Below, piece after piece: positions 23,113 to 35,849 of a stretch of 64,000 bases of DNA. The stretch lies in assembly GCA_963662155.1 (NCBI GenBank), contig OY759274.1:18492916-18556915 (forward strand), written 5' to 3'. Position 1 is the stretch's first letter. Each line of letters starts with the position of its first letter. The notes under the pieces were generated by a model. It was not told the DNA's origin. It did not search any database and was given only the letters and a program-made list of their open reading frames with translations. This DNA is from Lamellibrachia columna. Taxonomy: Eukaryota; Annelida; Polychaeta; Sabellida; Siboglinidae. Position numbers and translations under genes: made by a program.

Positions 23113-23577
23113 TGATGGGTGTTACCCGGTGATGGTTGTTACCCGGTTGTCTTACTGTTACCAAAGTATTTAGTTTTTGCCTTTAGCTAACCAAAACAGA
23201 ATAACATTTATGTAATATTGTTCTTCTACTGCATTATATACAGAATGTCTGCAAATTGTCCAATTTCTGAGGTTGATTTTGGCTGTCTTTGGTAATTTAT
23301 TATTCAAGCAGTAACATCAGTCAAAAATGCAATTTGTTAGCCCAGTAATTTGAGTTAATAAAAAATTTAACGTAGCTCCTCGAATTTGACTATTAAAGTC
23401 TTACGTGTCTCATGACCCTATTGTTTTATCAACTTATGCTCCTATTGCATACCATGATTTTTTAAATCCATTATACACTTTTGATTTGTGGATGTATGTA
23501 TATTTATTATAATTTGTATTTACGGATATAAGAATGATTAGAATTGGCTTTCTTTTCCTAAATAAAAGCATTCTTCT

Positions 23578-23684
23578 TCACACAATGGGCGGGTCCAGAC
23601 TACGAAAAAAGGGTGCCCAGTTTTCCAATAAAACACCAGGAACAGCAATTATAGTTATCCACATTTCCACACGGACAGCACTTT
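23578..23684 (-). CDS. Unrecognised gene X, last exon
   Basis: The acceptor is GTTGTCTAG at 23,685-23,686, followed by AA. Joined in phase 1 to the preceding exon the frame reads ESAVRVEMWITIIAVPGV and runs for 34 codons to TGA at 23,578. In the inverted duplicate (about 49,807-49,835) the Trp codon is TAG, so that copy is broken while this one is open. The segment is hydrophobic in the middle (ITIIAVPGVLL). No family recognised. It ends 466 bases before ANAPC10 exon 1 on the same strand. Confidence 0.5.
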
Positions 23685-23807
23685 CTAGACAACAGCACAG
23701 TGGAAAGTAAATACAAAATTGAATTTTTTTTATTATGTAACCTAATATATTCTAATTTATTTAAATATCAATTTTTTAAAATTCAAGATCCTGTCAATAT
23801 GACTTAC

Positions 23808-23902
23808 CAAAGTCGATACTGTGGATATACTGATGGTGCAGTTCCACGTTCTCTATGGAGATGACTTTAAATGATGCCAAGGACATTGAGCCAGGCTGTG
23901 TG
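23808..23902 (-). CDS. Unrecognised gene X, penultimate exon
   Basis: A 95-base exon has an acceptor ATAATCAG and a strong GTAAGT donor. It encodes TQPGSMSLASFKVISIENVE followed by LHHQYIHSIDF. The frame and both splice sites are kept in the inverted duplicate at about 49,597-49,691 with conservative changes (KVISIE and QYIHS retained). The join to the next exon is in phase (1 then 2 bases), giving a coherent C-terminus. Function unknown. Confidence 0.55.
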
Positions 23903-24299
23903 CTGATTATGCCAAGGAATCAGGTCACGTTCCATGTATGTACATGGTTGTACTCAGAGCACACTGCAAACACAGCAGTGAGCTACAGTTTGATTCACTT
24001 TCCACTATTCAAGCACCTGATACTGATAAGCCACAATGTATGAAAGGAAAGTTTATATTGTGTGTAGAAAGGCGAAGCTGCATGTCCTGGGAGCTAATCC
24101 AAACCACATGGGACTCAGCGACATTACATAGGCTCAGCAAAATTACAACAAAGTCCTATCTCTGATCTGTTGGAACCCACTTTGGGATATTAGCTGTGCC
24201 TTAACCCTATCTACCCAGACTAATATGACTTTAGTTATGATCATAATCAATGCTTCAGTTTGGATTACGTGTACTTGAAAAGAAAACCAAGCTTTTGCT

Positions 24300-24430
24300 T
24301 GTACGGTGAACGTCTGGAAGAGCTGTGGGCCCTGTCCCACTGATTCACATTGTCCTGTAGGCAATCACCCACATAGCTCCAAAACTTGTCCCATAGGCTA
24401 TCTAAATCCAATTCCTACTCAGTCACATTC
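24300..24430 (-). CDS. Unrecognised gene X, possible middle exon
   Basis: A minus-strand segment reads [15 protein letters not shown] and is matched in the inverted duplicate near 49,195-49,250, where the only change in the GGC/GGT codon is silent in this frame. Splice borders are unclear, and phases do not link simply to the neighbours. Uncertain. Confidence 0.3.
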
Positions 24431-24611
24431 AAGCAATGTGCAATAACAAAACTGCCCTGCTTCACATGAGCAACCTGCACATTAGCATAACAAATGTAAT
24501 CCACACATCTAAATGAGACATCAGTCTTAAGCATAGTTTCTATGAATTAGTCAGCATTTATAATCTTTAGTTTTAATATTTTAGTCAAATGTAGTAAGCA
24601 GGGAGACTCAC

Positions 24612-24732
24612 CTATTTTGGGGGTGAGATAGACAATGAGGGCTATAATACTGTCCCCACTATGGTCTCTGTACAACTCCGTGATCAACAGGTCATTGACC
24701 ATCATATGCAGCAGGAACTTCTGCATGTCTGT
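24612..24732 (-). CDS. Unrecognised gene X, upstream exon
   Basis: The frame [18 protein letters not shown] then [20 protein letters not shown] ends at a strong GTGAGT donor (24,611). CATACAG or ATGCAG just upstream can serve as acceptor. The duplicate at about 48,852-48,945 has lost roughly 30 bases in the middle but keeps RDHSGDSI and YITPK. Family not recognised. Same strand and order as the two terminal exons. Confidence 0.5.
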
Positions 24733-25081
24733 ATGTATGATGCAGAAACAACAGCACTCAATCGGCTTTAGTTTTCAATGCCTGCATACACATATTCTGT
24801 GTACTATATCTAACCTATAAAGAAATGTCTGTTGTGTCCTATTCATGGCTGTATTTGTGGGCCAATCTAGATGAAACTCTACAAGGTGACCCAGGAGCCC
24901 CTTCTGACGAACATTGGGGGTAAGATGTGGAACCATCCACATGAGCCTCCGGGGGTGGTGGCTAAAATTTTAAAAAGGCTTTATTTTGTTTTCTATATCA
25001 TCATAAAGATAATAAATATGGCTGCCTTTCCTCCCCTCAATACCAGCATCACATCACCTACTGTCCTGTCAGTACACAAGC

Positions 25082-25425
25082 TTATATTAACTGTGTGGCC
25101 ATGAGAGTCCTTGTTGACCACCACTGTCTCCGGTTTTGAGCAGCTTTGGTGAATTCTGTTGCTGAATGCCTTACCCTCAGATTCTCATCCATCCATTGGG
25201 CTGTTGGCCATCCTCTATCAACATACCCGCTAACATCAAACATCTTCTTCCTTGCAATGTGACCAAAGTACCCAAGCTTCCTCGCCATCACTGTTCTTAA
25301 TAGTCAACATTTCTTTTCAATCCAGCTAATAACCAACAGCCTTCTATAGCATCGTAGCTCAAGAGCAGCAACGCCCTTTTTGTCTGCCCATTTCAAACTC
25401 TCACCCCACCTACATATGTAGTATA
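25082..25425 (-). mobile_element. LINE ORF2 C-terminal fragment
   Basis: The minus strand reads CYRRLLVISWIEKK, then RKLGYFGHIARKKM, QWMDENLRV and QNRRQWWS. This is the familiar C-terminal tail of RTE/Jockey-like non-LTR retrotransposon polymerases (YFGHI.R...W.D...DR.RWR). One stop and one frameshift, no upstream RT domain. Confidence 0.8.
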
Positions 25426-25689
25426 TCCTCAGTCTGAAATTATCAGTTTAGTCAACTGGACTAAATTTTGTTATTCAAATTCATTGTAACTCTACACAAT
25501 AATAACAAATACAAACCAGAGCAAAGTTCTATCTAATGAAATAAAGTGAACAATAGCCTAGATTAGGGGAAGAACATTGTATAATGTTGTATGGATGGTT
25601 TAGAACCTTTGTGTTTGGGGAAATAGATTTGTACTTGGCAGAGACAGAATGCCACATGACACTGCTATGTGCAGTAGTGTTGCAGAAGC

Positions 25690-25840
25690 TAGTTGTCCAC
25701 CGGTGTGTATGTGAGTGAGACACGGTGTGTATGTGAGTAAGACATGGTGAGTCTACGAGTGAGACACGGTATGTATTTGAGTGAGACACGGTGAGTCTAC
25801 GAGCGAGACACGGTGAGTCTACGAGCGACACGATGTGAAT
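25690..25840. repeat. Short minisatellite
   Basis: Irregular copies of a ~20-base unit containing GAGTGAGACACGGTG and GTCTACGAG, about seven in all. Confidence 0.8.
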
Positions 25841-26940
25841 TGTGTTATAAACTATGTGATCCCTTTAAAAATATGGTTCGTAATTTGCGGAACATTATAG
25901 CAACATCACATTTTGATACGACACGTTTGTATAAATACACAGGGACCCGCCTTGTGGATTCCCACTTGACAAACGTCACACAGGAACTCAACATCACGCG
26001 ACTACATTCCAATACTCTCAGACAGTCACAGTGGTAGGTGAAAGTAAGCAAACATTTGCAGGAATTGTGTAGAATATCATGTAATTAGATGAAGGTTGGT
26101 GCTTGTTGCTGAAGGAAACGAGCACACACCTGTTCACCATACTACAGTTAGGAATTCAAATTACACTAGAACTCCTGTCAGTGTGGTAAGAAATCAATTT
26201 CCTCCATCCTGTGCAGTTCTTGTATTGTTCCGTTTTAAGGCAGTGATAGCGATGGCGTCGTTGGCCGCGTGTCTGTACGTAGGCATACTCGGTGGTTCGG
26301 ACGGAGAGAACCTCATCAGCAATGTTGAGCCCTAAACGCCTGCCTTCAACTGTTGGCAGTCTATCAACATTGTTTTTGAACAGAGATATGACCATATTTG
26401 AGGATTACACAACACTTATGCCGTGCCCAGATTAAAATCTCTAGTGGCCGACTGTCAACGTATGCGGGTGCCAGGGACTGTAGGATCCCTTGCCCATGAA
26501 GACACAATGCAATTCTTTTGGCCTCCATTTGATGGGGAGCATGTTGTGTTTTGACTTTCTGGAGAGAAAAAATGGCACAAGTTGACGAATTTTTTCCAGC
26601 GAGTTGATGACATAATAAATATTAACATACTTGATTTTCGGAACGCGCGCGCGTGTGTGAGTGAGTGCGTGCGTGCGAGTGTGTGCGTGCGCGCGCGTGT
26701 GTTATTATACAGTGCAGTGCAGTGCAGAGCAGTGGTGAGTTATTATACAGTGCAGTGCAGAGCAGTGGAGTGTGTTTGTATGCAGTGCTGTGTGCGTGTG
26801 TTTGTGCGTGTGTGGAGTTGTTTGTGTTTATATACATCTGACTGTATATTTTGTATTAACATTGATGTCGATAGAAACTACTGGTAATACAAGGATGTAT
26901 TTCCCAACCCAGCTATAATAGGCCTGATTATTTTTTTAAA
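25841..26940. other. Unassigned region with GT/GCGC-rich patch
   Basis: 26,640-26,830 holds a GTGC/GCGC-rich patch and a doubled ATTATACAGTGCAGTGCAG segment. A minus-strand ORF at 26,156-26,395 has protein-like composition in part, but no family or splice evidence. Confidence 0.45.
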
Positions 26941-26944
26941 CGTC

Positions 26945-29455
26945 AGGTGCTACGATGGTTGGGATGTGGTGGTTAGGGTACTACGATGGTTGGGTTGTGG
27001 TGCTTGGGGTACTGCGATGGTTGGACTGCGGTGGTGAGGGTACTCCGGTGGTTGGGCTGCGGTGGTGAGGGTACTACGATGGTTGGACTATGTTGGTGAG
27101 GGTACTACGATGGTTGGGCTGCGGTGGTAAGGGTACTACGATAATTGGGCTGCGGTGGTCAGGGTTATACGATGGTTGGGCTCCACTGGTTAGGATACTA
27201 CGATGGTTGGGCTGAGGTGGTCAGGGTATTACGATGGTTGGGCTCCACTGGTTAGGATACTACGATGGTTGGGCTGAGGTGGTCAGGGTATTACGATGGT
27301 TGGGCTGCAGTGGTGATGCCACTAGGATGGTTGGGCAGCGGTGGTGAGGGTACTACGATGGTTGGACTGTGTTGGTGAGGGTACTACGATGGTTGGACTG
27401 CGGTGGACAGGGTATTACGATGGTTGGACTGTGTTGGTGAGGTTACTACGATGGTGGGACTGCGGTGGTCAGGGTACTACGATGGTTGGACTGTGTTGAT
27501 GAGGGTACTACGATGGTTGGACTGCGGTGGTCAGGGTAATACGATGGTTGGGCTGCAGTGGTGATGCCACTAGGATGGTTGGGCAGCGGTGGTGAGGGTA
27601 CTACGATGGTTGGACTGTGTTGGTGAGGGTACTACGATGGTTGGACTGCGGTGGACAGGGTATTACGATGGTTGGACTGTGTTGGTGAGGGGGCAGCCGT
27701 GGCCTAGTGGTTAAGGTGTTGGACTCTAAATTCGAGGGTTGTGAGTTCAAGACCCACACTGGGCACGGTTCGTTTTCGAAGCTTAGGCAATTTCGTTTAC
27801 CCTACTTTGCCTCAGTCTACTCAGCTGCAAATGAGTACAAACACTGTTTGGAAGGTACCTGCGATGGACTAGTGTCCCGTCCAGGAGAGTCAGTATAACT
27901 GCACTCTAAGTTGCTTCGCACTACGGAAACCAGGTTTAAGCACTGGCCATATAAGCCTTCATGGCTTCCTAAGGCGTAATGCCTGGGGGATGACTTTACC
28001 TTTTTTTTTTACTGTGTTGGTGAGGTTACTACGATGGTGGGACTGCGGTGGTCAGGGTACTACGATGGTTGGACTGTGTTGATGAGGGTACTACGATGGT
28101 TGGACTGCGGTGGTCAGGGTACTACGATGGTTGGGCTCCAGTGGTTAGGATACTAAGATGGTTTGGCTGCGGTGGTCAGGGTACTACATTGGTTCGGATG
28201 TGGTGTTCAGGGTACTACGACGGTTGCCTGCGGTGGTCTGGATACTACGACGGTTGCCTGCGGTGGTCTTGATACTACGATGGTTGCACTGCGGTGGTGA
28301 GGGTACTACGATGGTTGTTGGGCTGCAGTGGTGATGGTATTATGATAGTTGGGCAGCGGTGGTCAGGGTACTATGATGGTTGGACTGGGGCGATCAGGGT
28401 ACTACTATGGTTGGGCTGCGGTGGTGAGGGTACTACAGTTGTTGGGACTGTGTTTGTGAGGGTACTACGATGGTTGGACTGCGGTTTCAGGATATTACGA
28501 TGGTTGGGCTGCAGTGGTCAGGGTATTACGATGGTTGGACTGTATTGGCGAGGGTACTACGATGGTTTGACTGCGGCGGTCAGGGTACTACGATAGTTGG
28601 GCTGCAGTGGTGGTGGTACTATGATGGTTGGACTGCGGTGGTCAGGGTATTACGATGGTTGGACTGTGTTGGCGAGGGTACTACGATGGTTAGGCAGCGG
28701 TGGTCAGGTTACTACTATGGTCGGGCTGTGGTGGTGAGGATACTATGATTGTTGGACTGTGTTTGTGAGGGTACTACGATGGTTGGACTGCGGTTGTCAG
28801 GGTATTACGATGGCTGGGCTGCAGTGGTGATGGTACTACGATGGTTGGACTGCGGTGGTCAGGGTATTACGACGGTTGGACTGTGTTGGTGAGGGTACTA
28901 CGATGGTTTGACTGCGGTGGTCAGGGTACTACGATAGTTGGGCTGCAGTGGTGGTGGTACTACGATGGTTGGACTGCGGTGGTCAGGGTATTACGATGGT
29001 TGGACTGTGTTGATGAGGGTACTACGATGGTTGGACTGTGGTGTTCAGGGTAATACGATGGTTGGGCTCCAGTGGTTAGGATACTAAGATGGTTGGGCTG
29101 CGGTGGTCATGGTACTACAATGGTTGGGATGTGGTGTTCGGGGTACTACGACCGTTGCCTGCGGTGGTCTGAATATTACGATGGTTGCACTACGGTGGTG
29201 AGGGTACTACGATGGTTGGGCTGCCGTGGTGATGGCACTACGATGGTTGGGCAGCGGTGGTGAAGGTACTACGATGGTTAGACTAGAGCGATCAGGGTAC
29301 TATGATGGTTGCGCTGTGGTGGTGAGGGTACTACGATGACTGGACTGCAGTGGCGAGGGTCCGCAAGAGTGCTACCATGGGTGGACCGAGATGGCGAGAG
29401 TGCTACGTCGGTTGGTCTGAGGTGGCGTTGGTACTACTACGGTTGGGCTAAGCTT
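26945..29455. repeat. ~28-bp minisatellite, ~2.5 kb, split by a SINE
   Basis: The unit is roughly TACGATGGTTGGACTGCGGT then GGTCAGGG. Many variants occur in higher-order runs (units with TGTGTTGGTGAGGG alternate with CGGTGGTCAGGG). Apparent ORFs rich in VRVLRWLDC or YYDGW are repeat artefacts. Interrupted at 27,691-28,010. Confidence 0.95.
27691..28010 (+). mobile_element. tRNA-derived SINE (family 2) with perfect target-site duplication
   Basis: The element starts GGGCAGCCGTGGCCTAGTGG, giving an A-box in GGCCTAGTGGTTAAGG. A B-box GAGTTCAAGACCC lies at about 27,743, then a 230-base body ending in a T10 run. The 15 bases ACTGTGTTGGTGAGG occur directly before it (27,676-27,690) and directly after it (28,011-28,025), a textbook retrotransposition footprint. 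The intact ends and tail suggest a fairly young insertion. Confidence 0.93.
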
Positions 29456-29975
29456 TACTGAGAGATGCATTGTCATTATTAAATGCACGCACGCTCTTAG
29501 GCGAGCACGCACATGTCTGAATGATCCACTCTCAGTTGCTAGACAATGTCAAGTTGTCCAGTAAGAGAACTTGACGCAAGGTCCGCATACCCGAAGAAAC
29601 ACGTGCAATCAACTTTAATCCTCTGTCGGATTACGCAGTAAAGCTTGGGCACACAAAGACCTTGGTCCAAGCTACTCCACCCTTCCAACTCCCAACGAAA
29701 GGATTTTGGATGACTTACTGGCTATCTGTTGTAATCGTCACACCTCCGCACGTCGCTGAAGGTAGTTCGTCGCTGTCTTTATCACTTTTGTTTTCTGCTG
29801 CAGTACTTTGTGTATTTTGGATTCATTCTCTACAAGGGGAATTGCCTCGTCTGCTGTCGGTTTCTCCTTTTTTGTTCCACCTGAAACCGAGAAGACGAAG
29901 TGACATTTCTTATCGACAGGGTCATGGCGCACAGGTTCTCTCCGCCTCTACGCATCTCAGTGTCTCCCTCTCTGC
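29456..29975. other. Unassigned region
   Basis: No supported feature. Confidence 0.5.
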
Positions 29976-30042
29976 CATTCCCTCCCTCCCTCCCTCCCTC
30001 CCTCCCTCCCTCCCTCCCTCCCTCCCTCCCTCCCTCCCTCTC
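29976..30042. repeat. (CCCT)n microsatellite
   Basis: Uninterrupted CCCT run. The same motif, with matching or opposite strand, recurs at 16,407, 43,848 and 45,440. Confidence 0.95.
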
Positions 30043-33000
30043 TCCTCCCATGTCTCTTCTACCCTATTCCCACAGCGCAAACAAAACGCGATCAACTTTC
30101 ATGCTGACTTGATGGGACGTAAAGAAGTATCCCAGGGTAAACGTTCAAATAGTTGTGATATGTAGACTAGCCTTATTTACTGCGTTCTTGCACGAACGTG
30201 CGTGTGTTTGCGTGCGTGCGTGTGTGCCTGTGTGCGCATAGGGTGTAGGCATAGCTATACCAGTGACATACCTCGCATGTATTCTTGCAAGTAGCCTCGC
30301 TTGTAGAGGAAAGAGATATAGGTATACGTGTGTGTGGACTTGTAAGAGGGGATGTCTTTGGTGAATGATGAGCATCGTTGGACCTTTTTTGGAGGTAAGG
30401 ATAAAATGATACGCTTCACTGACCTCGCCAGCTGTCCTATATTATGTGTTCGTGTTTGCAAAAGGACGGGGCATTACGAAAAAAAGGAAATATATGACAT
30501 CAGCATTGAAAAAAGGTGATACTATTTGTATTTTCGTACTATGTTTTAACCACCAGAATACCAAGAACCCCCTGCAACAGCCTTGCACGTGGTGACACGC
30601 ATATAATTGTCAGCATATCAATTCAGTTACTCTGCGACCCCACGGTCGGGTTGTCTGTTTAAATGTTTTTCGAAATTCGTCCGCTATTACCCTTTCTACG
30701 AACAATCGAATTACCCTTTGTATTCATTGCATACCGCTGCCGACCACGCTACCCGAAAAATTACGTACAATAGTTCACAACGTCATGCGTCTTTTCTTTG
30801 ATTATCCAAAGTTACGTCATACAAGGCAAGGCGTCGCTACACGTTACTATAACTGTCAGTTTTACGTCGTAAATTCAGGAAGCCATCATAATATTGACTG
30901 GCAACACCATGTAACAAGGCATTGATGGATATTTATGCTATAAAGTTGTGCATCCCGTCCGGAGGTTGGGCATTTTTGCTAGTTTCAATAATGTTGAATG
31001 CCAGGTACGTTTCCCAAGTGGGACGTCTTAGGCCATACCAAGATAACACGGACAGCATTGCAACATCACACAGCATAATTATGTGACCAAGAAATAATTA
31101 AGAAAATAATTTGAACAGTTTTGTAATTAAATATGTCAGAATGTTTTATCGTATATAAAGACGCATGTCGACAAATTGGGCCAACCAATTTCCACAGACC
31201 ACCCTGAGGATTCTCAGCGAGTCTAAATAGTTGCTCCACCTAGCGGATCTAACGGAGACAATGCGACTACAATACTGATATGATATAGATACCATTGCAG
31301 TTTACCCTAAAGTCTTACGAATTTTCTTGAAGTTTATGCTCTTACGTGCTTAGGAGACATTCCTTATGGGATACTGCACGCTTTTGTCAAATTATTCGAA
31401 TACCAAATAACCGTTTAGAATACGTTCGAAGAACGACTGTCATGAATAGTTTAGCTGTACGCAGATAGCAGCGGCAAAGTAAATGTGAGAATGCGCATTA
31501 AACCAGGTAACGCAGATCAGCATACAGGTTCGTTTGTAGTCTTACGGATTTATGTTACCAGTCACGCAGTGTGCACTTCTCAGGATTGGCACGTAAGTGG
31601 GGAGCAGTGGTCTAATTTTTAGAGCACCCGCCTGTCCAGAATTACCAGAAAAGGTAGCAATGCTCAATTGCACATGCTGACTCTAGCGACTAATGGAATT
31701 TGTATCACGCGCCCATGGCAAAATGCCCAGGCAGGCGGAGGAGTGCCACTACGTCATTTGCTGAAATCTTGCGAGTTGAAACATATTCTAAGGCAGTTCC
31801 TGTAAAAATTCTAGCTAAATCTGTAAAAAAAATTCTACTTTCATGTTATAAATGAAAATTCACGGCCTTTTCACGTGAATTACAAGGAAAATAAAACCTA
31901 ATTGCTAAATGTAAGTGAAATGAAGAGCTGTTAGCTCAAAAACCGAAGCACACAGATTCGTTGCCATCATCTACGATAGATGGCAGCACTATACGGTACT
32001 AATATAATGCAGTTTCATGGACTTCGGAGACACATTTTTCGTGTACACGGTGGGCTCAAACTTTGATCAAATAGGCACCATGACTGTTAGGCCAGTTTTA
32101 TTTCACTATGACTGCCAAATCAGGTAAATGGTTTGGGAGGAGAAATTTAATAAATAACCCTTAAACGCCACAATCATTTTATTCTATATTAAATGTATTC
32201 CTGATATTTATAATAGAAAATTAAAATTCTATTTTAGAAACAGCCCCCCCCCCCACCCCCAAAGTGGTTGCTTGTTCGCCAAGCTCAGGGAAATACTAAT
32301 ATATTATTATGTTATACATTAGTAAAATTGTTTTTCCAAGCACTTCTCTCACAAATGCCTTCCATTATTCAAAATATTGTTTTAATAACAGCTTTTTAAT
32401 CCATTAAGGACTGAGGGTGTTTAGTGAGAGAAAAATCATCAAAATCGTACTAAAATAAATTCATTCATAACATTGCTCGACAGGAATTTTATTTTAAAAG
32501 TGACTGGTAGTGCTCAACAATTTTACCTACTCAACTTCAAATTAACAAGTAAGACGTTTTAATTTAAATGTCTTATATACGTGGCTAGTTATTCTACGTA
32601 GCATCAGCAATAATAATAATCTTACACCACAACTCACAACCCGTACTCACCTGTAATGACGTTAGGAGAAACGTCTGGAAAAAATGTATGGTCCCCAAGA
32701 TGACCGCAAGACGGGCGAACGCCCCGGCAGAAGCTGGTATGTCGTTACCAACTATCAAAAATGCCGGGGCAGAGAATCACTGTGTGGTTCTTTTTGATCA
32801 AATTTAATTACATATATTGCATGGTTATAGTATGAATCGACTGACGGGGCACGCACGTTGCCTTCGGGTGAGATCAAATACATTTGAACGCCATCTGACC
32901 TGTGATTGTCAAAACATTCATCGCTCCCGTACAACCATTAGTTCCTTTTCCCTTATTGAACATATTCTGTTATCGGCAGCATAGCATACATGCATTCGGA

Positions 33001-33290
33001 AAGATGTTCCTTTGTTGGCTAACAAAACGCTGCAGTAAATTTGCACAAAGTATCCTCTGCGCACTGGATAATTCGTTCGGTCGCCATAATTAACCAACAG
33101 TGTCTCCCTCTGTCGTATAACTTAGTAAGGTTTTTATCCAATAGATGGCAGCAGGAGCCAAAATCAGATTTCCTAGCTCTTCTTAAAGGGGGGGTGAAGC
33201 ACTCGAACAACCATAGCCCAAACATAATAACATACCATTTACAGTATATATCACCCTTATATGATGGGCGCAACGCCACAGTAATTTTGT
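30043..33290. other. Large unassigned AT-rich region
   Basis: I see no supportable gene, RNA or named repeat in these 3.2 kb. A C-rich run sits at 32,246-32,266. Confidence 0.5.
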
Positions 33291-33329
33291 AATATCCTTT
33301 TTAACTTTGCCATTATCTTCGCTGGGCGG

Positions 33330-33670
33330 CGCCATATTGCTCTGCGGGGGGCTCGGCGGCAGAGTGGTTTGAGTACGAGCTCCTGACACCGCGTTCACAC
33401 AGTAAAAACCTCTCGGAAAAACGGCCGAAACGCATGGAAAATCGAATAAAAAGAAAATTGGTGTGCACTGGATGGCTCCTGGATATATCAACTAGTACTA
33501 CAAATGCAAGGAAAAAACTTTTTATCGACTTCCGAGGAAGAATTTGCAGCGGAAAAGGTGGTTGCAAATGCGGAAATTGCCGTGTCCGCCAGCCGCAGGC
33601 TCTGCAAGTGACCACTTTTCCGATGCAGATTACAAGACAAAAGACTGTGATAAGCATGGACAGACGGTGA
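33330..33670 (+). CDS. Hypothetical first exon beside a GC/CpG-richer patch
   Basis: A locally GC-richer stretch (33,330-33,430, with GGCGCCATATTG, a YY1-like GCCATATT) precedes an ORF from ATG 33,434. The ORF is basic and contains CSGKGGCKCGNC. A GTGAGC donor lies at its end (33,669). An overlapping frame reading TSEEEFAAEKVVANAEIAVS looks equally protein-like. No family identified, so the frame is uncertain. Confidence 0.25.
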
Positions 33671-34780
33671 GCATCAAGATGTCATTCTTGGTCAAAGACA
33701 CCGTTCCATCTTAGATCTTTTTTTTCGCATATGACCATGCATCTACAGACTATTCTGCGACAAGGAAACGTCAGATATCAGAGGGCAGAGCGATGCGTAG
33801 GAAGCGACGAGCCGAAACCAGGTTAGTAAATTGGATTGCCGTTACCATTGTGACTTATCACTACGATTACAATATAGTTCCACCACAATAAGCACAGCTG
33901 TGCTTCAACGTCAGCATATATATGACCCACAGTAAATCGAAATGTATGAATACAATAAAGTGCGAGTAAGTGTTAATAGTTTGATATAATTACGAGTGTT
34001 TTCCAATCCGCCGATTTATTTTCGACGTGATCAGACGTACCGTCAATACGTGGCCGTACTCAAAACAATAACAATAACTCAGTAAGTGCTACAGGATATA
34101 CTGCAACATTATAACATGGGCTATGGCGTATGTACTAGGCAAAATTATTCAAGTAAATAATTTGATATTATTTATTGACAGTCATAATAAGTCTCATACT
34201 CCTGTGTTCTAAATGCCTAGAGAGCAAGCAGCAATCGTAAGGCTAAGCCTGGGGGGGGTTAGATGCATGGTAGAAACACGACCAAAGGCAAAAGACAGTA
34301 TAGACTATAGTATAGTGCAACAGAAACCTACTGTTGCTGTTTACATTTCAAATTCTTTATGGAAATATTTAAAATATACAAATACTTTCATTGTGATTAA
34401 GTGCAAATGCAGTTTCAAAAACTTTTTTAAAGTATTTAAATATTTAAGTAAAATGCATTTCACCCATGCAATGTCTAGCTAGAAAGGAAACTAACTAAGG
34501 CATCGTCATCTACCCAGTTGAACACTGTCAGACTACATGTCTGCTTTCTATAATGACACTTTACAATTTCTGCCTGAATTCTTGTGACTTGACAATAAGG
34601 CAAAATTATATAAAATTAATTTGCTTTATTGATCAGATTAAACCCCACATGTAATAACCGGAAGTTCATATAGATGTATTAATTACATTTTATTCTAAGT
34701 TGACTGATAACACTGTAATGAATATCGTGGGGGGAGGGGGCAACTGTCGGCAACCCACAATAGTATTAGTACAAGCTATA
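33671..34780. other. Unassigned AT-rich DNA
   Basis: No supported feature. A short ORF at 34,213-34,482 has no recognisable content. Confidence 0.5.
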
Positions 34781-34992
34781 CATATGAAGGAAGTATATCA
34801 GGCATGGGGTCAATTCTGTTTTGTCAATTCCAAAAAATCAGTTCTAATTCCACCTTGCAAAAAATCAATTCCAACTGTTAAAATCCTAGGCTAAAGAAAA
34901 ATTCAAATCCAATTCGTTTTAACACAGTTTTATTTGTCACGTGTGCACAATCATATTTAATTAGATATGATTAAAAAATTATTGTTCGTTAA

Positions 34993-35152
<160 letters not shown>

Positions 35153-35319
35153 GGTTTGCCATAAAAAACTTTAAAATGGCATCCAGCCATTTCATATGTA
35201 CTTTCTGCTGCGGCACCTCTCCTGGATTTTTGCTAACAAAACCAGACATTTTGGACAGCCCTGGACAGTTGGGTCATTAATCCGAGTTTTGAGCAGTTTC
35301 CCCTGTTTATATCGGGTCC

Positions 35320-35425
35320 AGGTCATTTGCCCCCCTCCCGGACATTTGCCCCTTTGTCACTTGCCCCCCAGACATTAGCCCCTTGCCTTATTCAAAATCT
35401 GGACATTTGCCCCCTGTCCGTAGCT
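35320..35425. repeat. Short C-rich tandem repeat
   Basis: About five irregular copies of a ~20-base unit around GGACATTTGCCCC. Confidence 0.75.
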
Positions 35426-35849
35426 TCTGGATTATTTGTAAGTTTTTTTTAAGAAATGTTTTTTTAACTTATTTTTTTTATTTCTGAACATGAATTCAAG
35501 ATATATATATTACCCTAATTGCAATTAATGTTCTTTGTGCCAGATCAGCCAAGTAAATTACTTTATGTAGTTGGAGATGATCCTGTAATCAAAGGATTAT
35601 CTTAATTGCAATTGTGGAAGAAGCCAATGAGATTAGGACCTGGACATGTTAGGACAATTGAAGATATTTGAAAGAAGCCATCTCAACAAGGTTTCTTTTG
35701 AATTGCATTTACCATGGAGAGTTGGAGTGACTCCATTTTCCTATAAAACTGGATGCACAAGCCAGAGTTGTCAGAATTCACTTAAAACTTCACCATGGAA
35801 ATTACTACTAGCATCTGAGGAGGTCAGAAGCTATGTTTTGAGTGTCATT

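Noticed and set aside
24871..24980. Plus-strand ORF MKLYKVTQEPLLTN with GTAAGA donor
   Set aside because: Short, and the neighbouring gene X runs on the other strand. No second line of evidence.
28048..29263. ORFs of VRVLRWLDC-type repeats
   Set aside because: Artefact of the 28-bp minisatellite, which is stop-poor on one strand.
26945..29455. CRISPR-like repeat-spacer array
   Set aside because: Contiguous degenerate units without unique spacers, in a eukaryotic setting.
31590..31760. SINE-like A-box (CAGTGGTCTAATTTT)
   Set aside because: No B-box and no match to either SINE family body.
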